From Hyperoodon ampullatus (Eukaryota; Chordata; Mammalia; Artiodactyla; Ziphiidae), in NCBI GenBank assembly GCA_949752795.1, contig OX457057.1, positions 5,694,632 through 5,758,631 of the forward strand: DNA of 64,000 nucleotides, written 5' to 3'. Below the pieces are notes generated by a model that saw nothing but the letters and a program-made list of their open reading frames with translations, ran no database searches and was not told the origin of the DNA. A program made the translations under genes and the position numbers. Shown here in pieces: positions 1-12,440 of the stretch. The number at the start of each line of letters is the position of its first letter. Position 1 is the stretch's first letter.

Positions 1-798
1 GCATTAATTTAACAACCCAGGTTCATTCAGGCTGCAGAAGTTATTTGTTGGCCAACAGAGGAGCACAGGGATCTCTTCACTAAGCCATCCCCCAGTGCCT
101 GGTACACAGTAGGTGCTCAATAAATATTTGTGCCTGAACAAATAGATCTTTAAATGTACTTTTTTAATCAGAAAAAGTTTTTTGCTTCTAATTGTTTTAC
201 CCTCATCCTATAATTTCACACAATATACAGTTAAGATGAGAGACAGCTCCAAATCTGCCAAGTGTTTTACTATTATGTTTTAGTTAATAAAACTGTAAAG
301 CCCGAAACAAGCACCAAGTTGTTGCTTTTGACTTGCTAGTCGTGGAGAGTTGGAGGCCATCATTTTATCCATCTGAGGAAGCCTTACAGAGGAAAGGAAG
401 TATGATCAGGAAGGCTCCGATTCTTGATTCACAGGGCGGCACAGACCTCACTCTGGGATGCCAGCTCAGTTGTTTCATGTTTTAATCATCACTACCTCCC
501 CCCTTTGGAGTCAAGAGGCTCAGAGATACCGTTCTGCACGATATAATTTTCTTAAGAGGCAAAAAACTGCTTCTGAGTATCTTCGCGAAGTGCTTCTCAG
601 AGCAGCTTAATCACAGGCAAGAGCCGACTGCACAGTCCACTGTGGCGCCGAAGCTGGACACGCAGCCCAGAGGCAGGAGCCAGTGACCCCTGGGGCAGAC
701 AAGGCGTCGTGGTGACAGTCTTTTGGCGGGGAGATGCATTGGCAGGGCCTGGCTCTGCGATGTCGGGGAGGGTCGGTCTGCAGTGTCCACGCTTGGCA

Positions 799-818
799 GG
801 GGATGGGTGGGGGATGGG
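799..818 (+). other. G-quadruplex motif
   Basis: Four G-runs of at least three (GGGG, GGG, GGGGG, GGG) are separated by loops of 2, 1 and 2 bases, which fits the canonical G4 pattern. More G-runs follow to about 842. It lies deep in a CAMTA1 intron. Folding is inferred, not shown. Confidence 0.6.
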
Positions 819-1834
819 TGGAGGTGGGGGGACGAGCCGGGGCTGCCTGCACTGTCACCGCCGCAGCCAGAACAGAGCCACCCCGACGGGCTGAGCACAG
901 CCGGGTGGCAAGCTCTGTGCGCTTCTGCCCCTTGGCATGACATGGCATGTTAATCTTGGCCACTGTGCTCCAGACAAGCGCAAACCGATCTCCGAGAGAA
1001 GCGAATCGGATTCTGAACACTCACTCAATAGGTGCAAGATTTGCAGGCTGGCAGAAGAGATCATCAGAACGTGGCTAGAGAGGCTTCAGCTGTTTCAGTG
1101 GGATTAGTGAGGGTCTCTGGGTGGGTTCAGAGATGAGTGGTTGTCTGGCTAGCAGGATCAGCAGGAAGCAGGGAGGGTTTATAAACGTACCACGAAGGAT
1201 AACTGCTGCTCCACTTGGGGTCACACTCTTTTTTGAAAGGTAAAATTCTCTGTCCTCAGTTGGCTCCAGATGGAGAAGTCCCACATTCTACAAAATTTCC
1301 ATTTTCTAATGAGGAGGGCATGGAGTAAGGATTCTAGAATCAACTCTGAAGTCACTTTGTTTTCCATTAGTGGTCACAGGATGACCACGGCCATGGCCAG
1401 TGCACCACAAGCAGATCCATTCAGGGTTACTCCCCCACCCGTGACTGTGCCACTGAGATGCTCAGAGGGTCCTCAGAGTTCGTCACATCTGTCTGCATGA
1501 AATTGGAACAGAGAGACGTTACCTTTCACTTTTAAAGAGGAAGGATTTTTTTCCTCTCATGTTGTTCCTGGAAATAGCTTACTAAGAAAATAATACCACA
1601 ATTCTTGAAAAGCAGTCTACCTCCTCTTGCTTTTGTGGTTTAGAAAAGTGAGATCAATTTGACATTCGGTATTGAAAACTTCCCCGTGAAACAGGTATTT
1701 ACTATCTTTTTATTTTGAGAAAAAAGTTCTGTTCCCTCGGGTAAGACCGTCTAATCCTTGTGTATCTTCTCTTCCCATAACTTTCCCTTCCTTTTGTCAC
1801 ATGGGGGCTAAGCTCCGGGTCCTGGAGATGGATA

Positions 1835-1975
1835 AGCTAGGTATCTTTTCATGCCTCAGTGTCCTCATCTGTAAAATGAAGACAGTGACAGGACCGACCT
1901 CACACAATGGCCATGAGGGTAAATGAGTTAACATTTGTAAAGTTATTTACAGTGACTGGCACGGATTCGGTAAGT
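1835..1975 (+). repeat. MIR-like SINE fragment
   Basis: It carries the typical MIR core and tail wording: CCTCATCTGTAAAATGAAGA, then a stretch ending in 'gtgactggcacggattcggtaagtgttag'-type sequence. It is an old mammalian-wide SINE; the ends are approximate. Confidence 0.6.
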
Positions 1976-2347
1976 GTTAGCTCCGTCCACTTTTTAATCT
2001 CTCGTAGGATCGACACACTTTACTCACTAGTGTCAGGATTTACAGTCAGGATGGCAAGGAACGCTGATAAAATATTTCTTCTCCAAGGGTCTCCTTTTCA
2101 TGATTCAGTTGGCTGTATTTTGAAAATAGTGACGCCATTAGCAATTTTGAGGAAGAACTATGTTGTCACAGCTGTTTGATCCATTTCCCAAGACATTTCA
2201 TTCACATGCCACAAGGTGATGCTGATGGCTGGCACACTTATCTGGGACTTACCCGTGTCCTGAGCATTTTCATCTGTTAGGTCATTAAATTCTCTCAACA
2301 CCCCTCGGAGGTAAGGACAGTTACTATCCCCATTTAAGAGTTAAGGA

Positions 2348-2582
2348 GGACTTCCCTGGTGGCGCGGTGGTTGAGAGTCCGCCTGCCGATGCAGGGGACA
2401 TGGGTTCGTGCCCCGGTCCGGGAAGATCCCACTCCGCGGCTGGGCCTGTGAGCCATGGCCGCTGAGCCTGCGCGTCCGGAGCCTGTGCTCCGCGACGGGA
2501 GAGGCCCAAACAGTGAGAGGCCCCAACGGTGAGAGGCCCGCGTACTGCAAAAAAAAAACCAAAAAACCAAAAACAAACAAAA
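2348..2582 (+). repeat. CHR-type tRNA-Glu SINE (short, A-tailed form)
   Basis: The head GGACTTCCCTGGTGGCGCGG, an A-box-like TGGCGCGGTGGTT and a B-box-like GGTTCGTGCCC are visible, with an A-rich tail. It is flanked by a 12-bp target-site duplication AAGAGTTAAGGA at 2336-2347 and 2583-2594. An intact duplication implies fairly recent L1-driven insertion. Confidence 0.92.
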
Positions 2583-3326
2583 AAGAGTTAAGGAAACAGA
2601 CACCAAAGGTTTTGTTCAAAGTCACACCACTATTCTATGGCACAGCCAGTGTTCTTAACTGTGTGCTGATTGGTCCTTACCCCCCTCCAGCTTCATCTTC
2701 TGCTCTCCTCTCTGCTGTGGTCCAGCCACATGGCTTCCGCTCCTGGAACGTTCTGCCTCAGGGCCTTTGCATTTGCTCTTACCTAACCCAGCTCTAATGT
2801 ATGTGTGTGTCTGTGGCTAGAGCCTGGATCAGAAAATAAAATATATATATATTTCTTTCCAGTGTGTGGGTAAAAGATACTACTTAAAAAAAAAAATCCA
2901 AGTATCTACATCTGTGTGGGGTTGTGTGTGTTCTTCTTTCCCATAGTGATTGCTTTCTTCCAGTGATTTAAATTAAATTGTATTCATTTCATTTGTTTGC
3001 TCTAGGGGCCTGTCAACCAGATCTCTCTTCAAGGTTTCCACTGGGGAATTTGCCAAAGAAATGAGGTCCAGGAACCTGAAACCAGGACCTTGACAAAAAG
3101 GGGTTTTCTGTTCGTTTCGCTGAGAACTTCGGGCTGCTGTCGAGGCTGCGGTCTTATGTGAAGTGTCAGGGTCACTACCGTGCTGGAGAAATCCAGCCTG
3201 GACAAAGCCCGGTGATTCGGTTGGGCCGGTGGCCATCTTGGATGCCCGTCCTGCAGGCTCGCCTAGGCCACGTGTCAATGGCCCTTCTTCCAGAACACAA
3301 CCTCACTCTTCCTTGTTCTGCCCTAG

Positions 3327-3478
3327 ATAACCAGTTCAGGATGTCCATCCTGGAGCGACTGGAGCAGATGGAAAGGAGGATGGCTGAGATGACCGGGTCC
3401 CAGCAGCACAAGCAGGGGAGCGGAGGAGGGAGCAGCGGAGGGGGCAGCGGGAGTGGGAACGGAGGAGGCCAAGCTCAG
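3327..3478 (+). CDS. CAMTA1: CAMTA1 exon: helix plus Gly/Ser linker
   Basis: The acceptor is CCCTAG and the donor is GT at 3479. The exon starts at phase 2 (the G of the first Asp codon comes from the exon upstream of the window) and ends on a codon boundary. It encodes NQFRMSILERLEQMERRMAE, an amphipathic segment, followed by a Gly/Ser-rich linker ending GNGGGQAQ. The linker is low-complexity, so its length is likely to vary between species. Confidence 0.95.
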
Positions 3479-4140
3479 GTACGAGTCTGCGCGGACTGTC
3501 GCCTTTCATGGTGTCTGATGTTTTCTTGATGTGCAAGGCTGTCGATCACAAGTCCCTTCTCTGCTGCTGCTGGCACCCTTCCTGGAAGAGGCGAAAGGCA
3601 GGGGGGTGCTTTGTAGTCCCTGTGTTTCTGAGTATCCAACTCTGTGTGTTAGGGAAGAGGCCTTGGACTGTGAGGCTTCTCAGTGGTTCACCTTCCTAAG
3701 CCTTGAGTCACTTACTGATCTCAGAAATCACTGCAGTCACCTGCCAGCGGGAGGGCGGGCATCCAGTGACGGAACAGAGGCCAAGAGATGACTCAGATTC
3801 GCTGGGCTGAGTTCAATTAGAGCCTATTTTGTGTTTTGTGTTCTATCTTTATCTTAAGTATAAATAGAAAACATAATTGTTTTATAAGGGCCCAGAGAAA
3901 CTGTTTCTGTAATTTTTCAGTGCAGAATAGTAGAACATTATACATTCTGTCGTTGTTACAAATGCCTTTTCATCAGTTCCGTGATGAATGCATTATTATT
4001 GTCAGGTACAGGGAAATCATCAAATATTATTTTAGAATCCCATTAGTCTTGAAGGCTTTATGTCAATTTCATTAGGAGCTTCATTTTGGGGAAGTTTCCT
4101 AGGCAGAAATTATTTTTCAGGAGGCCCTAGAATAAAATTT

Positions 4141-4442
4141 TTTAATTAATTAATTAATTTATTTATTTATTTATTTTTTTGGCTTTGTTGGGTCTTCATT
4201 GCTGCGCGCGGGCTCTCTCTAGTTGCGGCGAGCGGGGGCTACTCTTTGTTGCAGTGAGTGGGCTTCTCATTGCGGTGGCTTCTCTTGTTGCGGAGCACGG
4301 GCTCTAGGAGCGTGGGCTCCGTAGTTGTGGCGCACGGGCTTAGTTGCTCTGTGGCATGTGAGATCTTCCCGGCCCAGGGATTAAACCCGTTTTCCCCTGC
4401 GTTGGCAGGCGGATTCTTAACCCCTGCGCCACCAGGGAAGTC
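4141..4442 (-). repeat. CHR-type SINE (long form with AAATAA-type tail)
   Basis: It reads in reverse, from a TTTATTTATTT tail to the head 'ccaccagggaagtccc'. The imperfect target-site duplication CCCTAGAAT(A/G)AA..TTT lies at 4125-4140 and 4443-4457. This is the longer subfamily, with the segment on 'gaagagtagcccccgctcgccgcaact' type sequence. Confidence 0.9.
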
Positions 4443-5714
4443 CCCTAGAATGAATTTAAAGGGACTGATGGTGTTTCTTACCTCCACCACTGAGACATCA
4501 CCTAAAAACCTCAAATAATTCCCCCTTTCTCTTCAAGATGAATGTTGATTTTTTTCTGAACAATTATATTTTAAAGTGAACATTTGGAGTTTTATGATCC
4601 TTGTAAATATCAAGTATTAGTAATATTTTTAATAATAGATGAAACACATCTATTTCATCACAATAGATGAAAACAAAGCATACGGTACCACACCCCCGAA
4701 ACTAACCTTTTTCTGGGAGTTTCCTTCTTATTTCTCTCCTATCTTCAGAAATCAATGGAAAAGGAAAGACTTGGCACAAAGTAAAATATTATTAAGGCTT
4801 CCTGTCCGCCGGATACTACTGCTTTATAAAAAGAAGTAAACGTTATTTACTGTCTATCTCACGGCTAAAATAAGAGATTCCCATGAAATCCTTTTTCTTT
4901 CACCAACAAAGCCTGCATAAAGGGAATGGAGAGTAGTGTCATTTTATAGCTCACCTATCTGGCAACTGGCCTATTGTCTGATCCCATATTAACTGCTATT
5001 GAATACTCTTGCATCAGTTTAAGCTGGCTTCAATAAATATCTGTGTCCACCTTATGTGATAGAGATGGAGCTGTTTTTGTTAATGCAAAGAAATTCCCTC
5101 TTTGCTCACTACCCAGTGACTTCCGTGGGCCCCTGAATGTGTCTGTCTGGTGTGTATAGAGCAGCTGCGCCTGGGCCTTTCGAGTCAAGGTCATTCTGCT
5201 GCAGGTTGGGGTTGCCCGACTGTGCTCCTCTAAACGTGTCACGACAGTTTCAGTGAGGGTGACATTAACCATCCTCTGCCTTTTTATTTTTGCAGCCATT
5301 CTTTTTTCCAGATTTCAAAACAAAAAACAATGAGGAGCAACAGTGTTTCTGTAGTAATTGAATTTCATGGGGTTTGTAACTGGACAAAATACCTTTAAAA
5401 TAATACCAGAGAGGAGAATTAGGCCAGAAGGGCCATTTATTCGGGGTGGAGCGGTGGGGGGTGGGGGTGAAACGTAAAAGTGCTAGAGCAGAGACTCAGA
5501 TAAGCTGTTGAGGTTCCTGACTTTGATTTACTTTTTCTTCTTTCACAACCTCCTTTTACAAAAAAGAGAAGAAAGCCAGGTGGCTAACATGAGTGAATTT
5601 CTCTTTCTCGTGTGCCTCTGTGGTTAGCGAGAACGCTTAAATTTCGAGGTCTCTCATGCCTTCCCCAGTGTCCTTTTTGCTTTATATAAAGGACTGGATT
5701 ATTACTGGATTTTT

Positions 5715-6098
5715 TAAAATCTGTTTTTTCAATTGAGATAAAATTGACATATAATATCGTATTAGTTTCGGGTGCACAACATGATGATTCAGTATTTGTA
5801 TCCATTTTGCCAAATCATCACCGTGACAAGCCTAGTTAACATCCATCATCACACGTAGTTACAATTTTTTTTTTTCCTCGTGATGAGAACTTTTAAGATC
5901 TGCTGTCTTAGCAACTTTCCAGTATGCAGTGCGGCCTTATGAACTATAGTTGCCAGGCTGTACAGTGCATCCCCAGGACTTCTGTGTTTTATAACTGGAC
6001 GTTTATACCTTTTGACCCCCTTCACCTATTTTTCCCACCTCCTCCCCCCACCTCTGGCAACTATCAGGCTGTTCTCTGTATCTGTGAAGTCAGGAGGC

Positions 6099-6141
<43 letters not shown>

Positions 6142-6250
6142 AAGATTCCGCATATAAGTGGCATCATACAGTGTTTGTCTTTCTCTGACTTATTTCACTT
6201 AATGTAACGCCCTCAAGGTCCATCCATGTTGTTGCAAATGTATTACTGGA
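5715..6250 (-). repeat. L1 3' end fragment, reverse strand
   Basis: The + strand shows the familiar reverse complement of an L1 3' end: TTGAGATAAAATTGACATA, later GGCATCATACAGTGTTTGTC, and a closing CCATCCATGTTGTTGCAAA. No open reading frame of note remains. Ends are approximate. Confidence 0.8.
6102..6138 (+). repeat. (TG)n microsatellite
   Basis: An almost pure TG run of about 37 bases lies inside the L1 fragment. Such runs are usually length-variable. Confidence 0.9.
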
Positions 6251-6758
6251 TATTTCTAAGTGCTTCTTTAGGGAGAAAAATCCCCATCTAAGTGACTTAA
6301 TTCTCCTTCAGAAGGAGCAGGGGAATCAAAAGCTCCAGGCAGCCGGTGGTGGAAGCACACGTTACCCTGCCTTGCTCTCCCCTGACAGTTTACCGCCTGC
6401 AGTGTTTCCTTCAGCTGGGAGGCTGGGGCCACATTTTCTGTTCATTTTTTTTTTAGCGGTATATACTTTCCCTGAGCTGGATCAGCACGAAGCTCACAAT
6501 CAGAGCGTCAGCTGCAGCAGACAGACTCTGATGTCCTTAGAGTTACAGAAAATTACTGTGTTCCCGTCTGCGGACATGTGCCGCTGAGCTGGACGCAGCA
6601 CGTTCTCTTCTCCCTTTCGAGATGTCTTATTTTCAGCTTCATGCTTCCCGTTTTCCGCCGCAAATCATAACGCGCTGGTTTCCCACCCCGGCATCCGAAT
6701 GCTGACTTGGTACAGGGCCTTTGGTCCTCCGATCGGAACACGTGCCATTTCATTACAG

Positions 6759-6955
6759 TGCGCGTCTGGCCCCGGGACCCTGGGGAGCTGCTTTGAGAGC
6801 CGCGTGGTTGTCGTGTGCGAGAAGATGATGAGCCGGGCCTGCTGGGCAAAGTCCAAGCATCTGATCCACTCAAAGACTTTCCGTGGAATGACCCTCCTCC
6901 ACCTGGCCGCAGCCCAGGGTTACGCCACCCTCATCCAGACCCTGATCAAATGGCG
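6759..6955 (+). CDS. CAMTA1: CAMTA1 exon: first ankyrin repeat
   Basis: The acceptor is CATTACAG and the donor is GT at 6956. It encodes CASGPGTLGSCFESRVVVVC and continues through MMSRACWAK to the ankyrin repeat GMTLLHLAAAQGYATLIQTL. The TLLHLAA core is the ankyrin hallmark. The exon ends on two bases of an Arg codon that is completed by the next exon. Confidence 0.97.
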
Positions 6956-7346
6956 GTAAGGCTGGGGCCAGACGGCCGCTGTCATCCTCACCCCTCAGCA
7001 GGCCTTTCCTCTTAGGGTGTCCACTGGTGGAGGGAAATCTGGCCATTCGGGGAGCGTGGTAGCCTGAGAGCAAAGGGCTCCCTCTGTGGACAGTTCCAAG
7101 AAGTTCTATGAACTTCTGCCCGAGAAGTCCTGAGTGAGATGCTGAACTAAACATTGGACTTTTTATTTCCCCTGGGCCTCTGGCAAAACGGAGAGCCCAG
7201 AGCACCCTAGGGAGTCTGGGGCTCTATTTCTTCACGCCAGGAATGTGAGTCGCCCAGTTTGGTTTCATCTCTGTGGGTTTCATAACGTTCTGGTATTTTT
7301 TAACGTGGATTCATTGTGCAGTAATTTCTGGTGCTGTTCGTTCCAG
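6956..7346 (+). other. CAMTA1: CAMTA1 intron
   Basis: A short intron of 391 bases. I see no repeat or element in it. Confidence 0.9.
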
Positions 7347-7425
7347 CACAAAGCATGCAGATAGCATTGATTTGGAACTGGAGGTTGACCCCTTGAATGT
7401 GGACCACTTCTCCTGTACTCCTCTG
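7347..7425 (+). CDS. CAMTA1: CAMTA1 exon: start of second ankyrin repeat
   Basis: The acceptor is TTCCAG and the donor is GTAAGA. The 79 bases encode TKHADSIDLELEVDPLNVDH followed by FSCTPL, the first half of the second ankyrin repeat, which the next exon completes as TPLMWACALGH. Confidence 0.97.
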
Positions 7426-7675
7426 GTAAGAAATGAGTTCATTTATTCCCCGAACTGTTTTTCTAGGCTGGCATAGGGATGTGCTTGGTTCCCTTTGTAT
7501 TATCCCTCATTGAACGTACGACATGTATCAGAGCTACTTTGTCATGGTAACGTTTTATGGCCCCATTGAGATCGGTGCCGAGGACCAATGTGTCGGTTGG
7601 CAGCAATGGCAAAAGTCAAATATGTTTTTTAACTCGTATTGAGGAAGCTCGCTTTGTCTCTCTTTTTTTTTTCAG

Positions 7676-7991
7676 ATGTGGGCATGTGCTCTCGGGCACT
7701 TAGAAGCAGCTGTCGTGCTGTACAAGTGGGACCGTCGGGCTATCTCTATTCCGGACTCTCTAGGAAGGCTGCCTTTGGGAATTGCCAGGTCAAGGGGTCA
7801 TGTGAAATTAGCAGAGTGTCTGGAGCACCTGCAGAGGGACGAGCAGGCTCAGCTTGGACAGAACCCCAGAATCCACTGTCCTGCAAGTGAGGAGCCCAGT
7901 GCAGAGAGCTGGATGACCCAGTGGCACAGTGAAACAATCCACTCCCCAGAAATACCCAAAGGAGTCACCGTCATTGCAAGTACCAATCCAG
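7676..7991 (+). CDS. CAMTA1: CAMTA1 exon: ankyrin repeats 2-3
   Basis: It follows a polypyrimidine tract and TTCAG, and ends before GTAAAC. It encodes MWACALGHLEAAVVLYKWDR and a third repeat, DSLGRLPLGIARSRGHVKLA. It then leaves the ankyrin block for a hydrophilic region with PEIPKGVTVIASTNP at its end. The 316 bases leave one base of the next Glu codon. Ankyrin repeats of this family are protein-interaction surfaces. Confidence 0.97.
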
Positions 7992-8424
7992 GTAAACATT
8001 TCAAATGATTACATCTCAGAACTTGGCAGATTTCCCTTTTGCTTTCACGCAGCTACCCTCAGAAAAGTCCATAGGATATTCACATACATTTAAGGGTTTG
8101 GGGTTTTTTTTTTTTTTAGTGTTTCTAATTTTCCTTTTAGTTATTAGAATGCCTAGTGCTTCCCCCGGCCCATGCCACCCCAAAACTGCAGAAAGTAGCA
8201 AAAAAAAAAAAAAAAAATCTATGTTCATGCAAGAAAGAACTACAGATTTTGGAGGAGGATTATCTGAATATAGTATATGCTGCTGGGGAATATTGAAATG
8301 TTAGGGACATGTCTTGAGTTCTGGCTTTGCACTTTGTGTCTCTCAGGCATAGAGAAAGTGTTAATTCTTTAGGATTCCTAATTGTATCGCCTGTCCTGAC
8401 TGTCCTTTCTACTGTACTTTTCAG
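7992..8424 (+). other. CAMTA1: CAMTA1 intron with poly-A run
   Basis: A 433-base intron with a T-run near 8104-8118 and an A-run at about 8199-8217. No gene is seen in it. Confidence 0.85.
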
Positions 8425-8948
8425 AGCTGAGAAGACCTCGGTCTGAACCCTCTAATTACTCCAGCAGTGAGAGCCACAAAGATTATCCAGCTCCCAAAAA
8501 GCATAAATTGAGCCCTGAGTACTTCCAGGCGAGGCAGGAGAAGCTGCTTTCCACTGCACTGAGTCTGGAACAGCCAAATATCAGGAAGCAGAGCCCTAGT
8601 TCTAAGCAGTCTGTCCCCGAGACAATCAGCCCCAGTGAAGGAGTGAGGGACTACAGCCGGGAAATCTCCCCTCCCACTCCAGAGACTGCAGGATTCCAAG
8701 CCTCTGGATCTCAGCCGGTAGTAAAGTGGAATTCCAAAGATCTTTACATTGGTGTGTCTACAGTACAGGTGACTGGAAGTCCGAAGGGGACCAGTGTAGG
8801 AAAGGATGCAACACCTTCACAGGTGCGTCCACGGGAACCAGTGAGTGTCCTGATGATGGCTCACAGAGAGGTGGTGAACACAGAGCTGGGGTCCTACCGT
8901 GATAGTGCAGAAAGTGAGGAGTGCTCACAACCCATGGATGATATACAG
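8425..8948 (+). CDS. CAMTA1: CAMTA1 exon: Ser/Pro-rich region with basic patch
   Basis: The largest CAMTA1 exon in the window (524 bases, acceptor TTTTCAG, donor GTGAGC). It encodes a low-structure region that starts LRRPRSEPSNYSSSESHKDY, carries a basic patch APKKHK and several SP motifs (KQSPSSKQ, ISPSEG, ISPPTPE), and ends ECSQPMDDIQ. APKKHK could be part of a nuclear localisation signal and the SP sites could be phosphorylated; both points are inferred. Confidence 0.97.
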
Positions 8949-9917
8949 GTGAGCGTGGGGAAGGTACACCTGCAGAGGCTGGTCCATCCGTCCTAGCTTC
9001 CTTGGTCTTTACTGCCAATTTCCAGAGGTCATGTCATCTTCTCACCAGTGAAAGGTTCGAAGTCTGGGCTTATATATCAGAATTTTGGAGTGTCTTCTTT
9101 ACTTGGGCCACATTTTCACTTGTGAGTCAAGCATTGTGAACAGGGCCTAAATACCAGGGACCCAGATCTCAGTAGAGCCTTGTACTAGCTCCTCAAAACT
9201 CCTACAATAAGTCTTTTGCTTCCTCCTTGCATCCAGGGTGACTGATTTTGCTGTTTTAAGTACTAGTTAGAGTCACGGCCTGATAATGGCTAAAACAGGA
9301 GGCCTGTGTGGGTAGAATTTGAATGATGTAAGTGATTTGATAAGCACAGCAAGCGTCTAGTTCTTGTAAAGGCATATTTCATTTGAGGCTCTCATGAGGT
9401 GCAGTGGAATATCTACTTTTATAATAAATCCAGGATCCTTTTAGAGCGTCACAGTTGTTATAGATTAAGAGAATACATACTGAAGTAAATTTGAGGTTAG
9501 GCTCTTAAACAAGCAAATTCCATTCATTAAAATATACTCTATGGGGAGGACAAAATGAGCATCCTCAGAACATGTGTCTGACTTCCTCTCTTTCCCTCTT
9601 CCCTTTGATAGAATCCAAAACAAATACAAAAGGAGAAAACTCCCATAAGAAATTCACGAGGGCACCTGTGCCTGTAGAAATAATGGGGATCTCGTATCCC
9701 AGACAGCATTCCTAGATAGGTCTGGTTGCTAAAACACTCCTGTTCATTGCATCCCAGAGGACCCTTCCTACCAGCCCCCACTGTTTAGCACAGGACAAGA
9801 ATCATGCACACTTAACAGTATGTTTCCATCCCTGGTGAGTGGTGGGCGCCCCGCTACTGATCTACCAACCACTACCATTGTGGGGAGGCCTTCCTCAGGA
9901 AATCAAATAATATTTGA

Positions 9918-10138
9918 GATGAGAGGTTGGCACATTTTTTCTGGAAAGGGCCAAATAGTAAATATTTCAGGCTTTGTGGGCAATACAGGCTTCGTCATGA
10001 CTATTCAGTCTGCCTTTGTAGCACAAAAGCAGCCTTAGACAATATTAAACGAATGAGTTGGCCATGTGCCATTAAAACTTTATTTACACAAATAGTTAGC
10101 TAGCTGGGTTTGACCTGCCATAGTTAAAGCCCTGCTTT
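9918..10138 (+). repeat. hAT-type MER element
   Basis: It carries the recognisable GGCCAAATAGTAAATATTT...GGCTTTGTGGGC core and the AACTTTATTTACACAAATAG segment of an old mammalian non-autonomous DNA transposon. A second copy of the same family lies at about 24683-24830. The subfamily name is not certain. Confidence 0.65.
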
Positions 10139-10269
10139 AAACAATTTCTGATGGAGCCCATACTAGATATTAATTCTAGAACAATATTGATAAATATAAA
10201 CATGTAATAATAAATCACCAGACTATGAAAATCAGCAGCTTAAAAGAGGGGAACTAAGATGAGCATCTA

Positions 10270-10465
10270 GAACAGTGCTGTCCACCAGAACTTTCTGCAG
10301 TGATGGAAACATTCTATGTCTGCCCTGTCCAATATGGTAGCCAGTGGCCATGAGTGGTACTGAGCATTGGAAATGTATTCAGTGTGAATCGGGAATTGAA
10401 TTTCTGATTTTACTTAAGTTTAATTAAGTTTGAATAGCCATTGGATAGCACAGCTTTAGAGCAAC
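10270..10465 (+). repeat. MER-type DNA transposon relic
   Basis: AGTGCTGTCCACCAGAACTT at the start, CCTGTCCAATATGGTAGCCA in the middle and GATAGCACAGCTTTAGAGC at the end are typical of a short old hAT-like MER element with imperfect inverted ends. The subfamily is not assigned. Confidence 0.65.
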
Positions 10466-12094
10466 TGGCCCTTACTGAAACAGTTGATGCAGGAAATAGA
10501 AAATAACCTAAAAAAAAATCTACTTTATATTTTCACAGAAATTTCAGAGAATATTTTACTAATTTAAGAGCACATACCTATGAAAAAAGCAGCAGTCTAA
10601 AGAAGCATTTTAGCCAAATGAAAAAATTAACAATTAAAATTAATGAAATAATTCAAGAAATGGCAAGCCAGAGTTCATGCAGGAGTGAACAGTAAAACCA
10701 GTAATACTGATATCTCTGAATAATTATTGATAGTGTGGTTGCATGATAAGCAATTCTTTAAATAAAAGAAGAATAATGTTTCAAAAAGTAACCTAGAACT
10801 AAGATTCTAAATTGTTTTAACGAAACCAGGGAGGTAGGGAAAGGAAGGTAAAGTGTATTAAAGCAGTTCCCCTGTCCAGGGAAAATCAAAGTTTGTTCCA
10901 ATTATGATATTGATAGATATGTGTAGCCTGAAATATGCTTGTTAGAAATGTCAAGTTAATAGGTAGTGTAAAAACAGGCTACAGAATTTCTATGTCATAT
11001 AAAGGGGAAAAAAGAAAATTTGGCCCATTCAGGAAAAGTTCAGTAATGGTAATAAAGAAAAAAGCAACAACAGAAATAATACTCTATAACATAATATTAT
11101 AGGAATATTTTCAAACGTGACTTATTCCCACTTTGGAAACTGTTAATTCTATTAAAAGATTCTCAGATTGGGTAAAAAAAAAAAAAAAAAAAAGGAAGCA
11201 AAATATACCATATACTGCTTGTAAAAGAATTAAAATGAAATGAAACAGAAAGAATGAAAATGATGTGATAGGTGAAGATATAACAGACAAATGAAAATTT
11301 TAAAAAAAGATAAAAAGTACAGGTAAGGCAAATAGTATATATATATATAATTTGTCAAAACGATATGACTGTAATGAGCCATTATGCACCTAACAACATA
11401 GCTTCTAAATATTAAAGCAAGTAAAGATGAAGAAATGTGGAACCATAACTATAATCATAATGTGAGACTTAACAACTGTTTCAAAATTTGTCAGCTCAAG
11501 TATGAAGAGGATATGAAAATATTGACAATACAATTAGAAAGTTTGACTATGTATATTTAATATATGATATATATAATTATGTAGATGTATGAATACACAT
11601 AGTAAATATACATATCAGTGTTCTTTTTAGACATCCAAGACCATTTATGAAAACTGCTCATATACTAGGACCCAAAGAGAATTTAAGTAAAAACCCAACG
11701 TCATTTGAATAAAAAACCTGAAAGTCATTTAAATTCCATTGCCTTTTGTAGCTATCACAATGAAAAATCAGCTACTTGGCTTCTCAGAATGTTGCATTTA
11801 TTATGATATTAAGGTGTTCTTACACTGACACGTGTTTATATGATAGAGGATTTGGGAGAGGAGTGACTACAGATAGTTATAACCTTCAGTCTCCAGAAAT
11901 TCCACTTTTTAATACTTTCATGAAAAAAAAATCAAGGTAGGACTTCCCTCCTCCTGTTTGACTCACAAACCAAGAAAGCCAATATAGAAGGAAAAGAAAA
12001 ACTGTGATATTTTTTCCTTAAATGTTTTCATTTTTATTCCTGTCACAATAATTCTTGTTCTTCATTGAATATTTAGAAAATTACCTAAGATAAG

Positions 12095-12440
12095 TGTTTT
12101 TAAGAGTTTTATTGAGGTGTAATTTACATACCATAAAATTCACTCACTTTAAGTGTCCAGTGTAATGAACTCTTGTGAATTTATACAGCTGTGCAATCAT
12201 CGCAGTCCCATTTAGAACACTTCCATCACACCCCAAAAGCTCCCTGTGCCCCTTTGCAGTCACCCTCTGTTCCCATACCAGCCCTGGGCAACCACTGATC
12301 TGATTTCTCTCCCCCAGAATTTTGCTTTTTCTAGAAATGTTGTATAAATGGAATCATAAACTGTCATACTCTGTGTCTGGCTTCTTTCACTTAGCTTAAT
12401 GTTTTTCAGGTTCACGCATGTTGTAAGATAAGCATTTTGT
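12095..12440 (-). repeat. L1 3' end fragment, reverse strand
   Basis: The + strand reads TTTTATTGAGGTGTAATTTA and later TGGAATCATAAACTGTCATA and CTGGCTTCTTTCACTTAGC, a classic reverse-complement L1 3' region. Ends are approximate. Confidence 0.8.

Larger units (their letters stand above)
1..3326 (+). other. CAMTA1: CAMTA1 intron (3' part of a larger intron)
   Basis: No exon supported. It holds a MIR-like tail near 85-130, a GC-rich stretch at about 600-950 with a G-quadruplex motif, a MIR-like segment at about 1835-1975, and one CHR SINE at 2348-2582. The open frames in the GC-rich stretch show no family similarity and are treated as chance. Confidence 0.8.
3479..6758 (+). other. CAMTA1: CAMTA1 intron
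   Basis: It contains a reverse-strand CHR SINE (4141-4442) and a reverse-strand L1 3' fragment (about 5715-6250) carrying a TG repeat. Nothing else in it is supported as coding. Confidence 0.85.

Noticed and set aside
607..1020. 137-codon reverse-strand open frame
   Set aside because: It lies in a GC-rich part of a CAMTA1 intron, with overlapping frames on both strands and no recognisable domain or splice context.
8161..8195. Possible SINE head or processed pseudogene before an A-run
   Set aside because: The A-run is clear, but the 40 bases before it match no tRNA or mRNA I recognise, and no target duplication was found.
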